From the NCBI RefSeq assembly GCF_014773485.1, contig NZ_JACXBP010000002.1, forward strand, positions 496,001 through 560,000: a stretch of DNA of 64,000 nucleotides, given 5' to 3'. The position numbers and the translations under genes are program-made. The stretch comes from Erwinia aphidicola. Lineage in GTDB: Bacteria; Pseudomonadota; Gammaproteobacteria; Enterobacterales; Enterobacteriaceae. The notes beneath the pieces were generated by a model. That model had not been told where the DNA came from and did not search any database. It saw only the letters and a list, made by a program, of their open reading frames with translations. Numbering within the stretch: the stretch's first letter is position 1; each line of letters starts with the position of its first letter. Below are positions 1 to 6,883 of this stretch, piece by piece.

Positions 1-902
1 ATTTGCCTCCCCCCGGCCAGGCAGAGCGTCCGGCGCAAGAGCGCTTTCGCCTGGGGCAAGTTTCCAGCATGACTTTCTCTCCGCGTGAGATTTCTGCCAT
101 CAGCCTGCAAAATGAAAAAATTAAGCTGCAGCTGTATGGCCTCGGGATTTGGGGCGCACAGGGCGCAATGCCTTTTCACCTTTCTGAACTGGCCTATTCC
201 CGTTACGAGCAGCATGACCACACGCTGATTGATTTTGCAGATATTTTCCACCATCGGGCACTCAGCCAGTTTTATCGCGCCTGGTTCTTATCGCAGGATA
301 CCGCATCCCTGGATCGCCATGAGGACGAACGTTTCTCCTTTTACATTGGCAGCCTTATTGGTCTGGACCCGGCAGAACTTGACCCTGCGCCGCTGCAGAA
401 ACACGCCAGGCTAGCTTCTTCAGCACACTTGATTCGTGAAGCCCGCAACCCAGACGGCTTGCTGGGGGCAATGCAGTACTACTTTGACGTATTGGTGCAG
501 ATTGAAGAGTTTGACCTGCAATGGATTTTCCTTGAAGGCAAGGATCAGACCGTGCTGGGAGACTATCACCACGCCTCGCTACTCGGAGATGGAGCTATCC
601 TGGGGGACACCGTGCAGGACAGACAGCACAAGTTCAAGCTGATTATGGGCCCACTTACACTCACGCAATACCTGCAGTTTAGTCCCTGGGGCAGAGATAT
701 GTCGGTGATGCGCGAACTGGTGCGCAGCTACATCGGCTTTGAATACGCCTGGGATATGCAGTTAGTGCTGGCTGCCGATGCGGTACCGCTGGCAACGCTG
801 GATGGCAGCCACCAACTTGGCTACGCCTGCTGGCTTTTACGGGAAACACACGATAAGCCGGTATTCGGTATTAGTTTTGCCCCTGAACTTTATCACCGCT
901 AA
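1..902 (+). CDS. tssG: T6SS baseplate protein TssG (5' end outside window)
   Basis: TssG (ImpH/VasB family) is a cytoplasmic component of the type VI secretion baseplate wedge. The visible ~299 residues carry the family pattern: a YGLGIWG..G.MPFHLSELAYSR block near residue 47 of the visible part and a C-terminal LTLTQYLQF..WG segment followed by a hydrophobic LGYACWLL strand. Family members are usually about 330-340 residues and the frame is open through base 1, so the TTG at base 3 is probably internal and roughly 30-40 N-terminal residues lie upstream. tssA follows by 46 bp, fitting a T6SS operon. Family call is firm; the true start is not visible. Confidence 0.88.
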   Translation, partial: LPPPGQAERPAQERFRLGQVSSMTFSPREISAISLQNEKIKLQLYGLGIWGAQGAMPFHLSELAYSRYEQHDHTLIDFADIFHHRALSQFYRAWFLSQDTASLDRHEDERFSFYIGSLIGLDPAELDPAPLQKHARLASSAHLIREARNPDGLLGAMQYYFDVLVQIEEFDLQWIFLEGKDQTVLGDYHHASLLGDGAILGDTVQDRQHKFKLIMGPLTLTQYLQFSPWGRDMSVMRELVRSYIGFEYAWDMQLVLAADAVPLATLDGSHQLGYACWLLRETHDKPVFGISFAPELYHR

Positions 903-948
903 CGGTGGCTCAGGGAAAGATAAGCCACGACTCATGGATGAAAAACAT

Positions 949-2040
949 ATGAATCAGATAATTAAGTTAACTTTCTCCGATTATTATCAAGCCGTTTTAC
1001 ACCCCACCGTTGGGCATGCCCCCTGCGGCGAAAACATTGAGTACGATGCCGATTTTATTTTGCTGCAGTCAAGGCTGCAGCCGAGGCAGGATGTTGAATA
1101 TGGCAGTTTTTTTGAAGCGGCAGAGCCAGTTAACTGGACCGATACCGAGCGCGATTGCCTTACTCTGCTGCAAAAAAGCAAAGACATCAGGCTGATTATC
1201 ATTTTGATACGCTGCCGGCTACGCAAGATTGGCCTGCGCGCGCTGCCGGAGGGGCTGGAGGCACTCTATGTGGTATTACAAAGTTGGCCGAATGACCTTC
1301 ATCCACAGCTGTACGACGAGGGGGAGTTTACCCCGATACTTCGCGCTAACGCCTTTTCCGAGCTGGAAGATACCAACGCCCTGCTGCACGATCTTCGCAA
1401 TCATCCCCTGCCCAAAGCATCTGGCCTGCAGCTCACGATCAAAGACGTTGAGAAGGCCCATCTGATTCCCCGTGAAGAGAGCGCGCTGTCGGATACCGCT
1501 ATTGCTGGCATCATGGATGAATGGCGACTGAACGCCAATGATGACATCCGTCCACTCTCAGAGGCTTATCACTATGTCATAGCGATAAAACAGCTCCTGA
1601 CAGAGATGCTGGCGCACGAAGCGCCGGATTTCGCGCTGCTGAGCGGGCTGCTCCAGCCATTTTCCAGCGAGTTTCTTAGCGCACCCTTTGCACTCGCTGA
1701 GCTCACTGAAGCGCCTCCCCCGGCTCTGCCGTTACAACAGAGCGCAGAAGTTGTGGCGGAAGTCACCACCACCGATAGCGAGCCAGCCCTGCTTACCCCC
1801 CCCGTTGCGGTCGCCCCTTGCGCCGCTCAGTCGGTGACAAAACAGGCTGGCATTACCGGCCGTGCGGAGGCGTTACTCCGCCTGAGGGAAGTTCGCCAAT
1901 GGTTTGCCACCAGCGAACCCAGCACCCCTGTTGTCCAGCTGCTGGACTATGCAGAACAGAGCATCGGCAGAAATTTTTCTGACCTGTTAAAAATGTACCC
2001 CGTAGAAATCGTCACCCTACTGAATCAAGAGAAGGAGTAA
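949..2040 (+). CDS. tssA: T6SS protein TssA (ImpA N-terminal domain)
   Basis: TssA proteins prime and cap T6SS sheath/tube assembly. The N-terminal ~130 residues match the ImpA_N pattern (PCGENIEYD, a KDIRLIIILIRCRL helix, GL..LPEGLEALY, the WPNDLHPQLYDEGEF stretch). A low-complexity Pro/Ala linker follows near residues 255-300, then a short conserved C-terminal helix pair (R.EALLRLREVRQWF...EPSTPV). The reading frame is open back to 778, inside tssG, but that part is not TssA-like. ATG 949 is preferred because GGA lies 10 bases upstream; ATG 934 (five residues longer) is the alternative. About 363 residues, at the short end of the family. The next gene starts 3 bp downstream. Confidence 0.85.
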   Translation: MNQIIKLTFSDYYQAVLHPTVGHAPCGENIEYDADFILLQSRLQPRQDVEYGSFFEAAEPVNWTDTERDCLTLLQKSKDIRLIIILIRCRLRKIGLRALPEGLEALYVVLQSWPNDLHPQLYDEGEFTPILRANAFSELEDTNALLHDLRNHPLPKASGLQLTIKDVEKAHLIPREESALSDTAIAGIMDEWRLNANDDIRPLSEAYHYVIAIKQLLTEMLAHEAPDFALLSGLLQPFSSEFLSAPFALAELTEAPPPALPLQQSAEVVAEVTTTDSEPALLTPPVAVAPCAAQSVTKQAGITGRAEALLRLREVRQWFATSEPSTPVVQLLDYAEQSIGRNFSDLLKMYPVEIVTLLNQEKE

Positions 2041-2043
2041 CGA

Positions 2044-3042
2044 ATGTTAAGGCTCTTAATCGTCGTACTTTCGGGGTTAATCTTCTCAATCGCAGCGCCA
2101 GCAGCTGCCGGTGGATTCTGCTATTTAGATGAAGGGAGCTCACCCACTACCCTCACCGTTGCTGAACAGACTATTAATATCTCCGCCGACGCAGCAAGCG
2201 GTACGACTTCAAGCATCGCAGATTTCTACTCGCCTTCAACCACCTCATATATAAAATACCAATTCTGCAGACCAGGTACACCGTATGGCAAAACAACGGA
2301 GAACCTGTCTGGCTTACCGAGCAGTGAAAAAATTTACCCGACCAATATTCCCGGTATTGGCGTGAAATTATGGTTTAACAACGCCACAGCAGAGGGCGCT
2401 TTTCCCAGTGACTCAAAAATGAGCTTCGCAGACGATAAAACAGGGTTATTCTCCATTTTTCCCGGCTCGTACTACCATATTCAGTTTTTCAAAACCAGTG
2501 ACAGACTGCGCCTGAAAGATCCGCTGGGTGATACCGTGCTCGACCCAAACGAATATGGTTACAACTGGATAAATTCGCCAGCTGTATCCTCTTATTACCT
2601 CAAGCTCTATATCGATAAAATAAAAATCATCAGTACCCCAGTTTGCACCCCCGACAGCGCCAAAAATATCGATTTCGGTACTGTGACCCCTTCCCTGCTT
2701 AAAGACGGTGTAGAGCGCGATCTTGATTTCTCGATTACCTGTAAAAGCGATTACGGCAACTATACCGCCAGTGCCTCGATCACGACCAACACGCCCTCTT
2801 CAGATGCTTCCTTAATTCGGGCAGAAGATGCGTCGGGAAATAAAGACAAACTGGCAATTCAAATTAAAGACAGCAATGGAAAAGTGATGAAGCTCGATGG
2901 CAGTACTTCGGAGCAGCTTTCCAGCACCAGTCAGGGACCGGCAGAATACTCGTGGAAGGCCAGGCTGATTGCCGGACCAAAACCCTCCCCTGCTGAAGGC
3001 GTGTTCACCGCTAAGGCCGAAATAACTTTTGATATTGAGTGA
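2044..3042 (+). CDS. Secreted two-domain fimbrial-adhesin-like protein in the T6SS locus
   Basis: Residues 1-22 form a clear signal peptide ending in Ala-rich APAAAG, so the protein is exported. The mature part has two halves, each with a cysteine pair (C26 and C77-region in the first; VCTPDSAKNIDFGTV and ITCKSDY in the second). The second half, from about residue 200, reads like a chaperone-usher pilin domain: NIDFGTV, alternating hydrophobic strands, and the ending F.AKAEITFDIE resembling a pilin terminal strand. This is the layout of FimH-type two-domain adhesins. No usher, chaperone or major pilin gene is nearby; it sits 3 bp after tssA and 28 bp before a glycosyltransferase. The gene looks more A/T-rich than its neighbours. 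The adhesin assignment is by pattern only and the role in a T6SS locus is unknown. Confidence 0.6.
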   Translation: MLRLLIVVLSGLIFSIAAPAAAGGFCYLDEGSSPTTLTVAEQTINISADAASGTTSSIADFYSPSTTSYIKYQFCRPGTPYGKTTENLSGLPSSEKIYPTNIPGIGVKLWFNNATAEGAFPSDSKMSFADDKTGLFSIFPGSYYHIQFFKTSDRLRLKDPLGDTVLDPNEYGYNWINSPAVSSYYLKLYIDKIKIISTPVCTPDSAKNIDFGTVTPSLLKDGVERDLDFSITCKSDYGNYTASASITTNTPSSDASLIRAEDASGNKDKLAIQIKDSNGKVMKLDGSTSEQLSSTSQGPAEYSWKARLIAGPKPSPAEGVFTAKAEITFDIE

Positions 3043-3070
3043 CAGGATAATTTTTCACGGAAGGAAAAAA

Positions 3071-4420
3071 ATGAATAAACCGGAGACTGTATTTATCAGT
3101 ATCGCCAGCTATCGTGACGCGGAATTGCTGCCCACTTTACGGGATATGCTGCACCATGCCGCGCACCCTGAAAATCTGCGTATCGCCATTTGCTGGCAGG
3201 ATAACGAAGATATGCGCGTTTTCGAACAGGCAGGGCTGGAGCTGCAGGGCTGCCAGACCGTCGCGGGTGAAAAAGTGGCAAGCTATCGCTACCAGCAGGC
3301 AGAGATCGCGATAATCATTAAACATTATTACAGCAGCCAGGGCGCATGCTGGGCACGAAGCCTGGCCGAAAAGCTGTTTAACAATGAAACTTATTTCCTG
3401 CAAATCGACTCTCACTGCCGCTTCATTCCCGACTGGGATAGCGAGATGATCGCCATGCTACAGAAACTGCGCACAACATCAGCGTTACCGATTATTTCCT
3501 CTTACCCGCCGGCCTATTCTCCGGGAGAAGGCGAAGAAGAGAGCAAAAAGCGATATGTCAGCCGCTTGATATTTAATGAATACGATCGGCTGGGCATCCC
3601 TATGTTTAACTCCAAAACATTCGAGGATACCGCTCCGGTGCGCGGAAGTTATCTGGCAGCCGGCTTCATTTTCACCAGCGGTGACTTTGTCAGCACAGTT
3701 CCAAACGACCCGCAGATCTTTTTTGCTGGTGAGGAGATCGCCATGGCATTACGCGCTTTTACTCACGGCTACGATATTTATCATCCGCACAAACCTTTGC
3801 TGTGGCACTACTATCAGCGTGAAGATCGCCCCAAGGTCTGGGGCGATCACACCACCGAGGCCCAAGAGGAAGGCGCGGTAGAACAAGCCTGGTGGCAAAG
3901 AGATAACCTCTCCAAAAAGCGCGTCAGGACCTTATTAGGGTTGGAAGCCGAATGTGCGGATAGCCTTACTCCTTATACGCTAGGTAATAAAAGGACACTG
4001 AGGCAGTTTGAATACCAGGCGGGAATTTGCCTGCAAAATGGCACCGTACAGCCTGAAGTTGCAGGCCCAGACGCCGTGAGTTTTTTTGCTACCCCACCCA
4101 ACGACGAAGCCGCATGGCTGGACCGCCAGTTTGCCTGGTATAGAAAGCCCATTACCTTAAATCAGGCGGACTTTACCTTCTGCGTGCAGCATGAGGGCTA
4201 TCTCCACATCCAGGTTTATAGCCTTCAGAACGTGCTGCTTTATCAACGCAAACTCACCCCCGTCGATTTACAGGCGCTGCGCGCTGAAGCGATAAATGAC
4301 GAGCTGCGCCTCTCAGTGGATTTTAAAGCCGCGAACCTGGCGCATAAGCCCGTCACCGTAAGGGTATGTCCGTGGTCGGCAGCCGATGGCTGGGGCGCAG
4401 TGACGGAGAGCGCATGGTGA
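3071..4420 (+). CDS. GlcNAc-transferase-family (GT60-like) glycosyltransferase in T6SS locus
   Basis: The 449-residue protein begins with VFISIASYRDAELLPTL near residue 7, has QIDSHCRF at about 111-118 (the DxH variant of a metal/nucleotide-sugar DxD motif), an SSYPPAYSPGEG segment, and FFAGEEIAMALRAFTHGYDIYHPHK followed by WH.Y.R near residues 222-252. These are the marks of the GlcNAc-transferase family related to Skp1 GlcNAc-transferase (GT60), which add GlcNAc to protein hydroxyls in the cytoplasm. There is no signal peptide or membrane segment. The last ~120 residues form an extra beta-rich domain without recognised match. ATG 3071 has AAGGA ten bases upstream; the frame-open region to 3029 overlaps the adhesin end. 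The 3' end overlaps the next ATG by 7 bp. The acceptor is unknown; a T6SS component or effector is an inference from position. Confidence 0.65.
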   Translation: MNKPETVFISIASYRDAELLPTLRDMLHHAAHPENLRIAICWQDNEDMRVFEQAGLELQGCQTVAGEKVASYRYQQAEIAIIIKHYYSSQGACWARSLAEKLFNNETYFLQIDSHCRFIPDWDSEMIAMLQKLRTTSALPIISSYPPAYSPGEGEEESKKRYVSRLIFNEYDRLGIPMFNSKTFEDTAPVRGSYLAAGFIFTSGDFVSTVPNDPQIFFAGEEIAMALRAFTHGYDIYHPHKPLLWHYYQREDRPKVWGDHTTEAQEEGAVEQAWWQRDNLSKKRVRTLLGLEAECADSLTPYTLGNKRTLRQFEYQAGICLQNGTVQPEVAGPDAVSFFATPPNDEAAWLDRQFAWYRKPITLNQADFTFCVQHEGYLHIQVYSLQNVLLYQRKLTPVDLQALRAEAINDELRLSVDFKAANLAHKPVTVRVCPWSAADGWGAVTESAW

Positions 4421-6219
4421 AAAGTGACGTTTTTTTTAGCCGCCTGGTCGGCATAGACACGCTGTTCTCCTGCGAAGGTATCATTCCTTCTGCTGCGGAT
4501 TTCCAGCTCAAACTCATTTCGCTGATAGAGCAGTTTAACAAAACACGACGTGCAGAAGGCCAGCCGGAAAGCGAGAGCGAAGCGCTGTGCAGGGCAATAT
4601 GCTGTTATTTTGACCGGCATCTGCTCACCCACTCGCAGAGTGATATGCTGTCGTGGCAGCGCTATTCACTGGTGAATTACTTCTATGGCTACAGCGCAGA
4701 GAGTGATGAAAATCAGCCCGCTGCCATGCTGGAACGTCTGCTTAACAGCGAAAGCGAGGTGACTTTCCGTTACGCCTGGCAACTGTTAATGCTTTTCATA
4801 CAGGTAGAAACGCAAACCGAAGCCTTGATTAGACTGCGCACTCACTGCCGCGCCCGCTACCTATACCGCCCCCGGCCGGCTCTGACTGCCTCAAGCGATA
4901 GCGAAACATGGCTGCCAGAAGATGAGTTTCAGCTCCGCTCCCCACGACTGATGGTGTTTATCATCGGGCCTTTTGCCAGCAAGTGGTTCAGTCAGTCCGA
5001 CCTTTCCACCAGCAATGATAACGGCATTGTCTGGATAGTCGCCGGCCATGCCAACACCCTTGCCAAACGGCTGGTGCACCTGAAAGCCAACCAAAGCCAC
5101 TTAGCCACCCTGGCCTATTTTCCCCTGCTGGCGGACGGGCTAGAGAACAGTGGATTACTGATCGAGCAGATCACCGCCTGGCAGCAGGCTTTATCTGCCA
5201 CCCCCCTGACTGGAAATCTGCCTTGCCTGCTGGGGTTGTATTCCCGGCTTAGCCAGCAGCGCCATTCACACGACCCGGAACGCGCCACCTGGACAGGAAG
5301 GCTGACAACCTCGGGCGCTGGGCATCTGAACCTGGAAACCTGCCTTATCAAACTGCTCGCCGAACTCGACGCTGTCGATGACGGTAGTGATTTATATGCC
5401 ATACAGCGTCAGGCGCTGGGAAGTATGTTTGTTGCCTGGATGGCTGAGAACCGTATTATGAATGTGCTACAAAGCCTGTTCGATAACTCGCAGCTGGATC
5501 TGGCCGGAGTGACTCTTGCTGACCACAGCGAGGGGTTCAGCCGTCATGGTGCCTGGTCGCTATGGATGCAGGAAAAGTACGGTATTCTGCCTGCACTTTC
5601 GGCCTCAACGGCGATGCCTCCGCTTCCTGCGATCCCGCTTCCTGCAGAAAGGGATATCCAGCCGTTTACCGCCCCCCTGGCGTTAACCGCTTCAGGCAAG
5701 CGACGCCGTCACTGGCCAGCCATTGCCGCGCTGTTAATCATGTTATTGGCGGCATTTACCCTCCATGAGTACCGCCAGCCTGTTCGCACCCCGTTAAGCG
5801 CCTTAAATCCCCTGAGGTCATTTTTGCCTGCCCCACCGCGCGACGGGGATGCGCGATCTTTCGTGTTAACCGATATCGTTCCGCTGTTTAAACATGGCAG
5901 CAGCAGCATGATGCCCGGCAGCGAAAAAAAGCTGGAGGAGATCGCCAGTACGCTGGTTCAGCATCCGCACCAGATGTTTCTGATCGTCGGCCATAGCGAT
6001 AGCACGGGTTCTCCGCAGGCTAATTATGCTCTATCGACAGAACGGGCGCAGATGGTCAAAGACTGGCTGGTAACAAAAACCGGCTTGCCCACCACGCATT
6101 TTGTTGTTGAAGGCGCGGGTAACATGCATCCGATAGCCAGCAACGAGACCGAAGAAGGGCGCGCGCAGAATCGCCGCGTAGAAATCATTTCATTACCTGT
6201 AACAAGCAAAAGGAATTGA
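4414..6219 (+). CDS. T6SS-associated membrane protein with C-terminal OmpA domain (TssL/TagL-like)
   Basis: About 601 residues. The long cytoplasmic N-terminal part begins like a DotU/TssL domain (DTLFSCEGI... ADFQLKLISLIEQF, then a RAICCYFDRHLL segment). The middle ~250 residues are unrecognised. One transmembrane helix lies near residues 432-450 (WPAIAALLIMLLAAF). A periplasmic OmpA_C-like peptidoglycan-binding domain follows from about 490, with the hallmark GHSDSTGS.....LS..RA..V..WL and the closing NRRVEI. In the T6SS such domains anchor the TssJLM membrane complex to the cell wall. ATG 4414 is chosen over 4366 because GGAGAG lies just upstream and it overlaps the glycosyltransferase stop by 7 bp, suggesting coupled translation. 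Whether it replaces TssL or acts beside it cannot be told from this window. Confidence 0.65.
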   Translation: MVKSDVFFSRLVGIDTLFSCEGIIPSAADFQLKLISLIEQFNKTRRAEGQPESESEALCRAICCYFDRHLLTHSQSDMLSWQRYSLVNYFYGYSAESDENQPAAMLERLLNSESEVTFRYAWQLLMLFIQVETQTEALIRLRTHCRARYLYRPRPALTASSDSETWLPEDEFQLRSPRLMVFIIGPFASKWFSQSDLSTSNDNGIVWIVAGHANTLAKRLVHLKANQSHLATLAYFPLLADGLENSGLLIEQITAWQQALSATPLTGNLPCLLGLYSRLSQQRHSHDPERATWTGRLTTSGAGHLNLETCLIKLLAELDAVDDGSDLYAIQRQALGSMFVAWMAENRIMNVLQSLFDNSQLDLAGVTLADHSEGFSRHGAWSLWMQEKYGILPALSASTAMPPLPAIPLPAERDIQPFTAPLALTASGKRRRHWPAIAALLIMLLAAFTLHEYRQPVRTPLSALNPLRSFLPAPPRDGDARSFVLTDIVPLFKHGSSSMMPGSEKKLEEIASTLVQHPHQMFLIVGHSDSTGSPQANYALSTERAQMVKDWLVTKTGLPTTHFVVEGAGNMHPIASNETEEGRAQNRRVEIISLPVTSKRN

Positions 6220-6229
6220 GAGAAACTTT

Positions 6230-6721
6230 ATGTTAAAAAAATCAATTATTTACCCAATTAATGAAGGTGTATTTTCTACTTACCAACCGCAGGAAGATCA
6301 GTCGATCAATATTCTGCGCTATATGGATGAAGAGAATAATCCCTACAATATCTTGATTAATCGCGCCACCCTGGATGAAGACCAGAGCGTTGACGATTTT
6401 TGTGAAAAACAGTGGGAAAAAATGAAGCGATCTGTGCCGGGTTTTGAGGTGGAAGGAAAAAATCTCAAACATGAAATAGGCCCGGCTAAACTGGCGGTGC
6501 TGCAAACGGCCAATAAATTCCTTGAAGAGGGGGTATGGATTAAGCAGGTATCGTCTATTGTTACGCTTCCTGTGCATCCGCAACGCAATCCGGACTCTCG
6601 CAAACTTCTGGTATTCACTCTGGCGGTGAATAAAGATTTTACCGAAACCCAGCGTAAACATTACGTGCGTATCATCAACAGCTTTATCCCGGCGGAAACC
6701 CCTCTCAGTTCCGAGAGCTAA
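6230..6721 (+). CDS. DcrB/DUF1795 family protein, Eag-type T6SS effector chaperone
   Basis: A 163-residue soluble protein with no signal peptide. The order of features fits DUF1795: F.TY...EDQSINILRY, NPYNILINRATLDEDQSVDDFCEKQW, an internal GPAKLAVLQTA..F..EGVWIKQV segment, and a LLVFTLAV..DFTETQR..YVRIINSFIP ending. DUF1795 proteins inside T6SS loci (Eag chaperones) bind the N-terminal transmembrane region of effectors and help load them on VgrG. It is the last gene of the cluster, 10 bp after the OmpA-domain gene and just before a hairpin terminator. No VgrG, Rhs or PAAR effector gene lies next to it in this window, so its client must be encoded upstream or elsewhere. Confidence 0.7.
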   Translation: MLKKSIIYPINEGVFSTYQPQEDQSINILRYMDEENNPYNILINRATLDEDQSVDDFCEKQWEKMKRSVPGFEVEGKNLKHEIGPAKLAVLQTANKFLEEGVWIKQVSSIVTLPVHPQRNPDSRKLLVFTLAVNKDFTETQRKHYVRIINSFIPAETPLSSES

Positions 6722-6726
6722 CATTC

Positions 6727-6757
6727 AGCCGCATCTGCCTGAGGGTGAGATGCGGCT
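6727..6757 (+). terminator. Rho-independent-like terminator closing the T6SS cluster
   Basis: A perfect 10-bp stem, AGCCGCATCT (6727-6736) with AGATGCGGCT (6748-6757), and an 11-base loop. It starts 5 bases after the DUF1795 stop. The T-run after it is short (TTTC), so termination may be partial. Confidence 0.7.
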
Positions 6758-6840
6758 TTCACTGAGTCGCCAACTGCCACCCGCGATCAGCCTCCCTGCC
6801 GTTTTTATTTTCATCGCCTTATTGTTTTTGAATCGCTAAT

Positions 6841-6859
6841 GATAATAATTGTCGTTATC
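6841..6859 (+). promoter_or_regulatory. Fur box upstream of the siderophore receptor
   Basis: The 19 bases GATAATAATTGTCGTTATC match the classical Fur consensus GATAATGATAATCATTATC at 15 of 19 positions, including both outer hexamers. The site lies 25 bases before the proposed ATG at 6884, as expected for an iron-repressed receptor gene. Confidence 0.85.
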
Positions 6860-6883
6860 TTTCACATTATCATAATGGCAACC

